Source of the DNA: DSUN01 sp035527715
GTDB lineage: Bacteria > Planctomycetota > PUPC01 > DSUN01
Assembly (NCBI GenBank): GCA_035527715.1
Contig: DATKZY010000151.1
Span: forward strand, 1-64,000
Direction: 5' to 3'
Length of the DNA stretch: 64,000 bases
The translations under genes were made by a program, and so were the position numbers. Shown here piece by piece: positions 53,073 through 61,432 of the stretch (within the stretch, counting starts at the first letter, position 1; every line of letters starts with the position of its first letter). The notes beneath the pieces were generated by a model. That model searched no databases. It was not told the DNA's origin and worked only from the letters and a program-made list of their open reading frames with translations.

Positions 53073-53171
53073 TCATGGACTCTGCCCTTTCGAGTAAAAG
53101 GCTCGGGCACGCTCACGATACCCCAGCAGTGCCCGAGGCATGCCAGGCGCCACCGACAATCGGTATTCCAT
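53073..53171 (-). CDS. Possible 32-residue leader ORF upstream of the PEP-CTERM array
   Basis: The ATG at 53171 is preceded by GGAAGGAG at ideal spacing, the same site as the first PEP-CTERM gene, and the frame ends at 53073. The peptide starts MEYRLSVAPGMPRALLGYRE and shows no homology. An AT-rich patch with TATAGG lies just upstream, near 53213-53230. It may be a leader peptide or the remnant 5' end of another cassette gene. Confidence 0.25.
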   Translation of the reverse strand: MEYRLSVAPGMPRALLGYRERARAFYSKGQSP

Positions 53172-53365
53172 GGATTCACTCCTTCCGTTCGGGTCGATCG
53201 AGACCACAAATCTACCTATAATCAATTTTAAGCGCCGCAAATCTCATGCCGGCCGCCGCGCCGGCCCGCGGCACCAGCGTAATCTCCGTAAGTTGGTAGT
53301 GCCAGACGGCTTACAGGCAGCCGACCCGCGTTGCGGATCTCGCCACATGCGTCCTGGTTCCCGCG

Positions 53366-53468
53366 CATGTTGCCCTTCGGCAACAGCGGTCTCACGGCAG
53401 ACCCAGCAGTATCGCTTTATCATCTTGGCAGGCCAGACGTTACGCCCATGTTGCCGTACGGCAACACG
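53366..53468. repeat. Pair of GTTGCCNTNCGGCAAC palindromes
   Basis: GTTGCCCTTCGGCAAC near 53368 and GTTGCCGTACGGCAAC near 53452 are short palindromes, each preceded by CATGTTG-like sequence, about 85 bases apart. Confidence 0.5.
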
Positions 53469-53638
53469 AAGTCGCGGCCCGGCAACATGCGACAGTCGCC
53501 GCAGAGGAGTCCATCCCAGACCTTGGCGCCGCGCGTGATCATCTAGCGGAGGGGCCGTGCGGATGGCCCAAATGAGGCTCCTGCAAGGGCTTCTGGCATC
53601 CACTAAATGGCTTTCAGCGATTCGGCTCATTGGGGCAA

Positions 53639-53706
53639 AGACTGCCTGAAGGCAGGACTCCAAACGGGCCGCTCTCCTGGTTCGGAGTCCTGCCTTCAGG
53701 CAGTCT
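53639..53706. repeat. Perfect 23-bp inverted repeat
   Basis: AGACTGCCTGAAGGCAGGAC plus TCC (53639-53661) pairs perfectly with 53684-53706 around a 22-base loop. The arms themselves contain the smaller palindrome CCTGAAGG. No open frame or T-tract is present. Confidence 0.75.
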
Positions 53707-53862
53707 TGTCGCCGCTCAGGGCGCCGCCGCATCGCTGAAGGCCATGTAGATGATCGACCCCAGGGAGAGAGAAGTGATCATCTAAGTACGGCTCCACGGA
53801 GAAAGGCGCAATAGTGAGGCGGGGTTTCCTCAGGCTTCGTCCCGCAGGGACGGCAGGACTTA

Positions 53863-54010
53863 GCCGGCGGCTTCAGCCGCCGGAACGCCGGCGGTCCCCC
53901 CGCCCTCAGCCCCGCAAGGGGCGGTAGAAGCGGCGCAGGGAAGCCGTCGTGCCGTCGCTTCGGGACTGGGCGTATTCTGGCACCAGAGTCCGGCGGCTGA
54001 AGCCGCCGGC
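53863..54010. repeat. Composite hairpin element, copy B
   Basis: The same bounding palindromes as at 46371-46526, 148 bases long. Here they are flanked outside by AGGACTTA and TAAGTCCT, extending the outer inverted repeat. Confidence 0.75.
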
Positions 54011-54136
54011 TAAGTCCTGACGTGCCTTCGGCACGACGGCGGCAGAACGTGGTTCCTGCACACTTTCCTCTGTGGAGCAGTACCTAAGTGGCTCTTCCGC
54101 CTGAAGCGATCACCCGGAGCGGCCACCCAGGCGCCC

Positions 54137-54410
54137 GCGCTAGGCGCTCACCTCCCCTTGCGCACACGTGAGCGCCTAGCGCAACTAGCTGGCTGCGTGG
54201 GACCTTCCACTGGCTGTAACTCTCGGCAGATTGGGCTCTTACGGCCATCACGGCATTGGCTCCGCCGCCCCCCGCTAGGCGCTCATCCCCCGTGGCCCAC
54301 GGGTGAGCGCCTGACGGGCCGCGGCGCACGCGGGCCAAGTGGTGCTCGCGCAAGAGCTTGGGCGGGCCCTCTCAGACGATCAAATCCAGAGGGGGGAAGC
54401 TGATCGTCTG
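54137..54410. repeat. Three hairpins in a gene-free stretch
   Basis: GCGCTAGGCGCTCA (54137-54150) pairs perfectly with 54169-54182. A second copy of that hairpin at 54273-54316 has two mismatches. CAGACGATCA (54373-54382) pairs with TGATCGTCTG (54401-54410). The interval 52981-54497 otherwise shows no convincing gene. Confidence 0.65.
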
Positions 54411-54497
54411 ATCGCCTGACGCGGGGGGGCGACGGGCCTAATGGCCACCGTCGGCCACGCGGTCGGAGACCCCACACGCCCGAGTGTCAACTGAGGC

Positions 54498-54525
54498 TTG
54501 ACGGCGCCGGAAGCATTGGTATGAT
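54498..54525 (+). promoter_or_regulatory. Predicted promoter of the FIST lipoprotein gene
   Basis: TTGACG at 54498-54503 and TATGAT at 54520-54525 are 16 bases apart, with TTGG before the -10 box. The ATG is 57 bases downstream. Confidence 0.55.
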
Positions 54526-54581
54526 GTTGGGTGCGCGTCAGGTTGGCTCGTGGGGGCCGCTGGGGAAAGGAGCGAAGGGCA

Positions 54582-55982
54582 ATGCGTAGAGCGTTGGCTT
54601 GCTGGATCGGCGTTGGGGTGTTGCTCGCGGCGGCCGGGTGCGGCGGGCCGAAGCACATCAGGGGCACGAAGATCGTGGCGCCGCCAGGCGTCGAGTGGGC
54701 GCGGGCGGGCGACCCCGCCTCGCTGGCCATCGCCGTGGCCTGGTGCACGGACGCCGACCCGGAGAAGGCGGGCCAGACGGCTGCGGCCAATGCCATCCAG
54801 GCGCTCGGCTGCCCGGCCAAGGGCCTCGTCTTCTACGAGTACTTCCCCAAGATGGGGAAGGACAAGGCGGGCAAGGACAAGGAGGTGCCCGACACGGCGA
54901 AGGAGAAGAAGGTGCTGCCCGGCATCCGCGCCGCGGCGAAGGACGTGCCGGTCGTCGGCGCCCGCGCGCGGTCGCTCGTCAACGGCGGCACGAAGCTCGC
55001 CGACACCGTGGCCTGCCTGGCCATCGGCGGCGAGAAGGTGGCCTGCAACGCCGTGAAGGAGAAGCTGGCCGACGCCCGCTACGCGGTGGGCCGGAACGTC
55101 GCGCAGGCGCTGAAGGGCGTGGCCGACCTCAAGCTCATCTTCGCCCTCTCGGAGATGAACCTGTCGTTCGACACCAAGCCGAACGTGTCGGTCGAGGACC
55201 TCATCAAGGGCGTGCAGGAGACGGCGGGCAGGGAGGTCGTGCTCTTCGGCGGCAACTGCATGCCGAACGACTACGAGACCGACAAGGGCGGCGTGCAGTT
55301 CCTCAACGACGAGGTGCTCAGCGGCCACGTCGTCGCCCTCGGCATCGGCGGCCCCGTCGCCGTCTTCGCCAACCACCACAACGAGTTCGAGCCCTCGTAC
55401 GACATCGTCACCGTCACCAAGGCCGAGGACAAGTGGGTCTACGAGCTCGACGGCAAGCCGGCCCCCGAGGTCTACCGCCTCATCCGGGGCATGAAGTCCA
55501 CCGACGAGTTCACCTCCGACTGGCAGCACCCGGTCGGCGTGGTGGTGGCGCCCTTCAAGGTCTACCTGCGGATGGTGCTCGCGGAGGACAAGGCGAAGAA
55601 GGGCCTGCAATTCGTGGCGCCCCTGCCCGTGGGCACCCGCGTGAAGATCCTCAAGGGCGGGGCGGACGGCGCGGCCATCCTGGCCTCGGCCCGGAAGGGC
55701 ACGGCCGACATGCTCGAGAAGGCCGGCGAGGCGAAGCCGCTGGCCGTGCTGCTCTCCGACTGCTGTGCGCGCGGCATGCGGCTGCGCGAGTTCGGCCAGC
55801 CCGGCGACTGCGAGATCGCGGGCGGCGTGATTCCTGCGCTTGGCCGCAGGAACGCCGGCGTGCCCATCTTCGGCTTCTATGCCTGGGGCGAGCTTGGCCC
55901 CATCGCCGGCCCCTTCAAGGGCCTGACCTGCATGTACCAGCAGCACACCTTCGTCTCCGCGGTCCTCTGCGAGACGAAGTAG
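54582..55982 (+). CDS. Lipoprotein with FIST sensory domains
   Basis: The product is 466 residues. AAAGGAG precedes the ATG. A signal peptide with lipobox (GVLLAAAGC, C20) predicts an envelope lipoprotein. The body matches the FIST N and C domains: AGREVVLFGGNCMPNDYE in the middle and VPIFGFYAWGELGPIAGP plus YQQHTFVSAVL at the end. FIST domains are thought to bind small ligands such as amino acids and usually sit in cytoplasmic or membrane signalling proteins. A lipidated, stand-alone FIST protein is unusual. It lies just before a sugar-transport operon. Confidence 0.8.
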   Translation: MRRALACWIGVGVLLAAAGCGGPKHIRGTKIVAPPGVEWARAGDPASLAIAVAWCTDADPEKAGQTAAANAIQALGCPAKGLVFYEYFPKMGKDKAGKDKEVPDTAKEKKVLPGIRAAAKDVPVVGARARSLVNGGTKLADTVACLAIGGEKVACNAVKEKLADARYAVGRNVAQALKGVADLKLIFALSEMNLSFDTKPNVSVEDLIKGVQETAGREVVLFGGNCMPNDYETDKGGVQFLNDEVLSGHVVALGIGGPVAVFANHHNEFEPSYDIVTVTKAEDKWVYELDGKPAPEVYRLIRGMKSTDEFTSDWQHPVGVVVAPFKVYLRMVLAEDKAKKGLQFVAPLPVGTRVKILKGGADGAAILASARKGTADMLEKAGEAKPLAVLLSDCCARGMRLREFGQPGDCEIAGGVIPALGRRNAGVPIFGFYAWGELGPIAGPFKGLTCMYQQHTFVSAVLCETK

Positions 55983-56058
55983 CCGGCGGCAGCCCCAAGT
56001 GCCATCGCACGCGGCCAGCGCCATGCCGGCGCTGGCCGCGTCGCGTCGGAGGGCGCCC

Positions 56059-57462
56059 ATGAGCGAGCCGTCCACGATCTGGGACGATTGGCGGGATGCC
56101 GTGCGGGGCATCGTGCGCGACCTGCGGGCCGCGCTGGACTGGTTTCCCTTCGGCCTCGCGCCCCTGATCATCCTGGGCCTCGCCGTCGTCGCGTCCGTCT
56201 GGCAGCTCTGCAATCCCGTGCGGACCAGAGAGTCCACGCTGCGGCTCTGGACCTTCGCCGACATCCACGCCACCGCCTATGAGAAGGCCCGCCCCGCCTT
56301 CGAGGCCAGGCATCCCGGCACGAAGATTGACGTGCAACTCGTCCACTGGACCGCCGTCACCAGCCGCCTCCGCGCCGCCTTCTGGGGCGACCTGGACGTG
56401 CCCGACCTCGTCGAGGTCGAGATCAGCGCGGCCGGCACCTTCTTCCGCGGCCGCGAGGAGGACATCGGGTTCATTGACTGGACGCCCTGGCTCAAGGAGA
56501 CCGGCTACTACGACCGCATCGTGAAGAGCCGCTTCGCCCCCTACACCCACCGCGGCAAGATCTACGGCCTGCCGCACGACGTCCACCCTGTCATGCTCGC
56601 CTACCGCCGCGACCTCTTCGAGGAGCTCGGCATTGACCCCGACAAGATCGAGACGTGGGACGACTTCATCCGCGAGGGCCGCCGCATCACCATCCCCGAC
56701 AAGCGGTACATGATCCAGCTCTCCGACTCCAGCGGCTGGAGCATGGAGCCGTTCCTCTACCAGCGCGACGCCGGCCTCTTCGACGCCGACGGCAAGCTGG
56801 TGATGGACGGCGAGCTGGCCCTCGACACCCTGAAGTGGTACACGCGCCTGGTGGCCGGCCCGCAGAAGATCGGCAACGACATCGGCGGGCGCGACGTGTT
56901 CACGCAGGCCGTCGAGCGCGGCTACTTCCTCAGCTTCATCTGCCCCGACTGGCGCAGCAAGGGCACCGAGACGCACGTCGCCTCGATGAAGGGCAAGATG
57001 GCCCTGATGCCGCTGCCCGCCTTCGCGAAGGGCGGCCGACGCACCAGCACCTGGGGCGGCACGATGCTCGGCATCACGAAGAAGTGCCGCGACAAGAAGC
57101 TCGCCTTCGAGTTGGCCACGCACCTCTATCTCAACGCCGAGGACCTCGCCGGGCGCTTCCGCGACCTCAACATCCTGCCCCCGCTCAAGGACGCCTGGAA
57201 GCTCCCACAGTTCGACGAGCCACGGCCCTACTGGTCGGATCAGCGCATCGGGAGGCTCTACGCCGACCTGGCCGACCAGGTGCCGCCGCAATACACCAGC
57301 CCCTTCATCACCCTGGCGAAGAACAAGATGGGCGAGGTCGTCTCGGCCTGCGCCGCCTACTATAACACCAACGGCGAGACCGGCTTCGACGACTACGCCA
57401 AGGCGCGCCTCAAGGACGCCGCCGACTACGTGCGACTGCAAATGACCCGAAACCCGTTCTGA
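56059..57462 (+). CDS. Membrane-anchored sugar ABC transporter substrate-binding protein
   Basis: The product is 467 residues from the ATG at 56059, after GGAGGG. A transmembrane anchor near 30-50 (APLIILGLAVVASVW) replaces the usual cleavable signal. The rest is a family-1 extracellular solute-binding protein (LRLWTFADIHATAYEKARPA, GKIYGLPHDVHPVMLAYRRD). It delivers an unknown sugar to the permeases encoded next. Confidence 0.85.
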   Translation: MSEPSTIWDDWRDAVRGIVRDLRAALDWFPFGLAPLIILGLAVVASVWQLCNPVRTRESTLRLWTFADIHATAYEKARPAFEARHPGTKIDVQLVHWTAVTSRLRAAFWGDLDVPDLVEVEISAAGTFFRGREEDIGFIDWTPWLKETGYYDRIVKSRFAPYTHRGKIYGLPHDVHPVMLAYRRDLFEELGIDPDKIETWDDFIREGRRITIPDKRYMIQLSDSSGWSMEPFLYQRDAGLFDADGKLVMDGELALDTLKWYTRLVAGPQKIGNDIGGRDVFTQAVERGYFLSFICPDWRSKGTETHVASMKGKMALMPLPAFAKGGRRTSTWGGTMLGITKKCRDKKLAFELATHLYLNAEDLAGRFRDLNILPPLKDAWKLPQFDEPRPYWSDQRIGRLYADLADQVPPQYTSPFITLAKNKMGEVVSACAAYYNTNGETGFDDYAKARLKDAADYVRLQMTRNPF

Positions 57463-57470
57463 GGGCAACC

Positions 57471-57582
57471 ACGGATGACACGGATGACACGGATGGGCAC
57501 GGATAGGAGAGGAGGCCAGATGGTCTTGAGCCCTTTTGGTCTCTTGCCCTATCCGCGGTATCCGCGTAATCCGCGGTTGGAT
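57471..57582. repeat. CACGGATGA / ATCCGCGGT inverted repeat family
   Basis: CCACGGATGACACGGATGAC followed by ACGGATGGGCACGGATAGG faces CTATCCGCGGTATCCGCGTA ending ATCCGCGG. The element fills most of the 140-base gap between the binding-protein and permease genes. A partial copy lies near 25985. Confidence 0.7.
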
Positions 57583-57602
57583 TCCTCTTCCTGGGGCTTG
57601 AG

Positions 57603-58508
57603 ATGATCGGCAGCCGCCGCTTCTTCCGCTGGCAGCACAGGAACGCGCCGTATCTGTTCGTCGCGCCGTTCGTGGCCGTGTTCTGCGTGTTCGGGCTCTA
57701 CCCGCTGGTGAAGAGCCTGTGGTTGTCGTTCTACATCACCAGCGGGCCGAAGTCGCGCGTGTTCGTGGGCCTCGGCAACTTCGGCTTCCTCTTGGCCGAC
57801 CCCGACTTCCACAAGGCGGTGTGGAACACAGCCGTCTTCGCCTTCTTCTCGGTGTTTCTCCAGCTTCCGCTGAGCCTGGGGCTGGCGCTGCTGCTCAACC
57901 GCAAGAGGCTGCGGGCGCGGAACTTCTTCCGCCTCGTCTTTTTCTCGCCGCACCTCGTCGGCATGGTGTTCGTCGCCGTGATCTTCATGGTCATCTTCCA
58001 GCCGCAGTTCGGCCTGCTCAACCGTGTGCTCAACGCGCTCTTCCGCACGCCGCTCGACACGAAGTGGCTGGGCAACCGCGGCCTCGTGATGCCGGCACTC
58101 GTCCTCACGTCGCTCTGGATGTACGTCGGCTTCAACATGATCTACTTCCTCGCCGCGCTCCAGGCGGTGAATCAGGACCTCTACGACGCGGCGAAGGTGG
58201 ACGGCGCGAACGCCTGGCAGCAGTTCCGCCACGTCACGCTGCCGAGCATCAAGCCCGTGGCGGTGTTTGTCGTGGTGCTCAGCACCATCGGCTCGTTCCA
58301 GCTCTTCGAGCTGCCATATCTGCTTCTCGGCAACTCGGGCGGGCCGGAGAACGCGGGCCTCACCGTCGTGATGTATCTCTACCAGAACGGCTTCGAGACG
58401 GGCGACCTGGGCTATGCGTCGGCGATTGGCTGGACGCTTGCCATCGTGGTCCTCGTGGTGTCGCTCGTGCAGATGAAACTCACCGGCGCCTGGAAGAGGG
58501 GAGACTGA
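57603..58508 (+). CDS. Sugar ABC transporter permease (MalF/UgpA type)
   Basis: The product is 301 residues with six hydrophobic segments. The EAA loop YDAAKVDGANAWQQFRHVTL docks the ATPase. It starts 140 bases after the binding-protein gene, with a repeat element between them. Confidence 0.92.
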   Translation: MIGSRRFFRWQHRNAPYLFVAPFVAVFCVFGLYPLVKSLWLSFYITSGPKSRVFVGLGNFGFLLADPDFHKAVWNTAVFAFFSVFLQLPLSLGLALLLNRKRLRARNFFRLVFFSPHLVGMVFVAVIFMVIFQPQFGLLNRVLNALFRTPLDTKWLGNRGLVMPALVLTSLWMYVGFNMIYFLAALQAVNQDLYDAAKVDGANAWQQFRHVTLPSIKPVAVFVVVLSTIGSFQLFELPYLLLGNSGGPENAGLTVVMYLYQNGFETGDLGYASAIGWTLAIVVLVVSLVQMKLTGAWKRGD

Positions 58509-58509
58509 T

Positions 58510-59331
58510 GTGAACAGAAACCTCTTCCGCGCGCTCCTCTATGTTGCCCTGGCCCTTTGCTCCGTCGTCATGCTCACGCCGCTCGTGTGGCTCGTGTCGG
58601 CGTGCCTCAAGAAGCCAGACGACCTGTTCTCCTACCTCTTCTTCCCGCCCGTGGGCGACCTGTCGCTGCGGAATTTCCGCGACCTGTTCACCGAAATCCA
58701 GTTCATGCGGTTCCTCATGAACAGTTGCTTCGTGTCGGGCGTGACGGTGGTGGTGCAGCTCTTCTTCGCATCGCTGGGCGGCTTCGCCCTGGCGAAATAC
58801 GAGTTCCGGGGCAAGAAGCCGATCATGATCCTGATGCTCGCGACGATGATGATCCCCGGCCAGGTGATGCTCGGGCCGCTCTACGAGCTGATCTACCATC
58901 TCGGCTTCATGGATTCGTATCTCGGCCTCATCGTGCCCGGGTGCGTGAGCGTGTTCGGCATATTCCTCTTCCGACAGTCCATGCTCCAGATTCCCGACGA
59001 CCTGCTCGAGGCGGGGCGGATAGACGGGTGCAGCGAGTTCGGCCTCTACTGGAACGTCGCGCTGCCCGTCTCGCGGCCGATGATTGGCGCCTTCTGCCTC
59101 ATCTCGTTCATGGGCACGTGGAACAGCTTCCTGTGGCCGCAGATCGTGCTGCACAACAGCCAGCGGTTCACCCTGCCCATCGCCCTCAACCAGATGGTCG
59201 GCCTCTACAGCCAGAAATACGGCGTGCTCATGGCCGGCACGTTCCTCTCGATTCTCCCCGTCGTCATCCTCTTCTTCATCCTCCAGAAGGAGTTCATCAG
59301 CGGCCTCACCGCCGGCGCAGTGAAAGGATAG
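58510..59331 (+). CDS. Sugar ABC transporter permease (MalG/UgpE type)
   Basis: The product is 273 residues. The GTG start follows the upstream stop by one base. The hydrophobic pattern and EAA loop (LLEAGRIDGCSEFGLYWNVA, then LPVSRP) are those of the second sugar permease. No ATPase is encoded nearby, so a shared MsmX-type ATPase elsewhere is likely. Confidence 0.92.
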   Translation: MNRNLFRALLYVALALCSVVMLTPLVWLVSACLKKPDDLFSYLFFPPVGDLSLRNFRDLFTEIQFMRFLMNSCFVSGVTVVVQLFFASLGGFALAKYEFRGKKPIMILMLATMMIPGQVMLGPLYELIYHLGFMDSYLGLIVPGCVSVFGIFLFRQSMLQIPDDLLEAGRIDGCSEFGLYWNVALPVSRPMIGAFCLISFMGTWNSFLWPQIVLHNSQRFTLPIALNQMVGLYSQKYGVLMAGTFLSILPVVILFFILQKEFISGLTAGAVKG

Positions 59332-59341
59332 GAGACATCCG

Positions 59342-60169
59342 ATGACCGACGAAGTTCGCTACCACATGCTCCGCCCCGCGCAGATCGTGGCCCGCCGCAA
59401 GGCATGTCCCGTGGCCTACGTGCCCATCGGCACGATCGAGTGGCACGGCGAGCACAATCCCGTGGGCACCGACACGCTTCAGGCCGAGGGCATCGCCAAT
59501 GTGTGCGCCGAGAGGGGAGGGGGGCTGGCCTTCCCGCCGCTCTACTATGGCGAGAGCCGCCTCGAGGCGCTGATGGAGGCCAATGCCGCCGACCGCGACC
59601 AGATCGCCGCGAGAATGGAGCTGCCGCCCGAGAACTTCGCCCCCGAGCATTTCCCCTTCCCCGCCACGGAGCAGGCGCTCAACTACCACAAGCTCCTGCT
59701 GCACGTGCTGGCCGAGGTCGAGACGCTCGGCTTCAAGGTCGGCGTGCTCGTGGCGGGGCACTACCCGCTGATTGACCACGCCCGCGCGGCGTGCCTCCAG
59801 CACAACCAGGGCTATCGCGGGCGGAAGGGCAACACCATGCTCGCGTGGGCGTTCGTGGACTACCTGCTCGTGCGCGACCGCTACGACTGCGCGGGCGACC
59901 ACGCCGGCGGCTGGGAGACCTCGCACATGATGGCCCTCCACCCTCAGACGGTGGACTTGAGCGTGCTGCCGCCGAAGGGGGAGAAGCTCATCGGCGCCGG
60001 CGGCCGCCTAGCTCCGCAGGATGCCACAGCCGCCTTCGGCCGCGAGACGCTCGACGCCGCCGTCGAGGCTGCCCTCCGCGAGGTCAGGCATCGCCTCGAT
60101 CACCCCGGCCTCTACCGCGGCCACGGCAACGGCCTGCGCGAAGGGCTGTGGAAGGGCGAGAGCAGATAG
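59342..60169 (+). CDS. Creatininase-family amidohydrolase
   Basis: The product is 275 residues. PIGTIEWHGEHNPVGTDT, VAGHYPLIDHAR and GDHAGGWETSHMMAL carry the metal-binding Glu, His and Asp residues of the creatinine amidohydrolase fold. Members hydrolyse cyclic amides or act in cofactor synthesis. Here, in a sugar-uptake operon, the substrate is unknown. It starts 10 bases after the permease. Confidence 0.85.
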   Translation: MTDEVRYHMLRPAQIVARRKACPVAYVPIGTIEWHGEHNPVGTDTLQAEGIANVCAERGGGLAFPPLYYGESRLEALMEANAADRDQIAARMELPPENFAPEHFPFPATEQALNYHKLLLHVLAEVETLGFKVGVLVAGHYPLIDHARAACLQHNQGYRGRKGNTMLAWAFVDYLLVRDRYDCAGDHAGGWETSHMMALHPQTVDLSVLPPKGEKLIGAGGRLAPQDATAAFGRETLDAAVEAALREVRHRLDHPGLYRGHGNGLREGLWKGESR

Positions 60170-60257
60170 CCGACGAGGAGCACTGACATGCGTCTGAAGT
60201 TGAGCGAATGGCGCGGTGCCTGGGCCTTCCTCGTAGCCCAGAGGGCGACAGGATTTA

Positions 60258-60368
60258 GCCGGCGGCTTCAGCCGCCGGATCAGGGCGCACCCACGTCATC
60301 AGCCCCGAAGGGGCGGCAGGGGCCGCAGGGCCTTCCCATGCCCCCTTCCTGCCGTCCCTTCGGGACTG
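60258..60368. repeat. Composite hairpin element, partial copy C
   Basis: CCGGCGGCTTCAGCCGCCGG (60259-60278) and GTCCCTTCGGGACTGG (60353-60368) match elements A and B, but the right-hand bounding palindrome is missing. It lies just upstream of the FGE-like gene and within a longer open frame. Confidence 0.7.
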
Positions 60369-60400
60369 GCCTGCGGATGCGGATGGGCGCCATTCCCCGG

Positions 60401-61414
60401 ATGGGCAAGCGGAGCGGCCCTTGCCTCGCGCTGTTCAAGTCCACGCTATTGCTCCTATTCGCCCTCGCTCTGTCCGGCTGCGCGCTGAAGCTGCCGCCCG
60501 GCGTCGAGCACTCGGGCGATGCGTGGGAGAATGGCCTCGGGATGAAGTTCGTGCTCGTGCCGCCCGGCGAGTTCGTGATGGGCAGCAGCGCGGCGGAGAT
60601 CAAGGCGCTCATCGCCCGCGTAGGCGAAGGGAACATCCGGCCCGAGCGTGTCGCGCCTGAGAAGCCCGACCACCTGGTGCGCATCACGAAGCCGCTACTC
60701 TTCGGCAGGCACGAGGTCACGGTCGGCCAGTTCCGCCGCTTCGTCGAGGCGGCCGGCTACAAGACCGACGCCGAGCGGGGCGGTGGCTCTCACGTCAGCG
60801 GCGGACTCGACACATGGGAGAAGAAGGCCGACGCCAACTGGCGCAGCCCCGGCTTCAAGCAGGCCGACGATCATCCCGTCGTTTGCGTGAGTTGGAACGA
60901 CGCTGCGAGATTCATCGCCTGGCTCAACAAGGCCGACCGCGCGAGGCCCAGAGGCTGGGCCTATCGCCTGCCGACCGAGGCGGAATGGGAGTGGACCGCC
61001 CGCGGCCCCGACCGCTTCGAGTGGGCCTGGGGCAACGACTGGGACGGCACGCGAGCCAACTTCGCCGACAAGTCTTCTCGGCTCCCCTGGGGCGACAAGG
61101 CGGCCGAAGACGGCCACGCCCGCACGGCTCCCGTCGGCTCCTACAGCCCGAAGGGCGATACCCCCCTCGGCCTCGCCGACATGACGGGCAACGTGTGGGA
61201 GTGGTGCCACGACTGGTTTGACCCCGCCTACTACGAGACCAGCCCCGCGAAGGACCCCGTGAACAAGAAGGAGGGCAACCGCCGCGTCGAGCGGGGCGGC
61301 GGCTGGGCCTTCACGCCCGACTACTGCCGCGCCGCATTCCGCTTTGCCCTCGAGCCGAACGAGAGCTACGATACCCTCGGCTTCCGAGTCGTCCTGGCCC
61401 CCGCTGGCCGGTGA
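60401..61414 (+). CDS. FGE/SUMF1-like lipoprotein
   Basis: The product is 337 residues from the ATG at 60401, where a signal peptide with lipobox (FALALSGC, C27) begins. The body is a formylglycine-generating-enzyme-like (sulfatase-modifying factor) domain: GMKFVLVPPGEFVMGSS, LPTEAEWEWTARG, then MTGNVWEWCHDWFDP and FRFALEPNESYDTLGFR. True FGE activity needs a pair of active-site cysteines that I do not clearly see, so it may be another member of the fold. The frame extends to a well-placed ATG at 60188 (GAGGAG), but that part is repeat-derived (element C). Confidence 0.8.
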   Translation: MGKRSGPCLALFKSTLLLLFALALSGCALKLPPGVEHSGDAWENGLGMKFVLVPPGEFVMGSSAAEIKALIARVGEGNIRPERVAPEKPDHLVRITKPLLFGRHEVTVGQFRRFVEAAGYKTDAERGGGSHVSGGLDTWEKKADANWRSPGFKQADDHPVVCVSWNDAARFIAWLNKADRARPRGWAYRLPTEAEWEWTARGPDRFEWAWGNDWDGTRANFADKSSRLPWGDKAAEDGHARTAPVGSYSPKGDTPLGLADMTGNVWEWCHDWFDPAYYETSPAKDPVNKKEGNRRVERGGGWAFTPDYCRAAFRFALEPNESYDTLGFRVVLAPAGR

Positions 61415-61432
61415 ACCAAGAGGAGGCGCCCG

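Noticed and set aside
53366..54410. Possible CRISPR array or attachment site
   Set aside because: The hairpins differ from each other and have no regular spacing or unique spacers. No integrase or tRNA is nearby.
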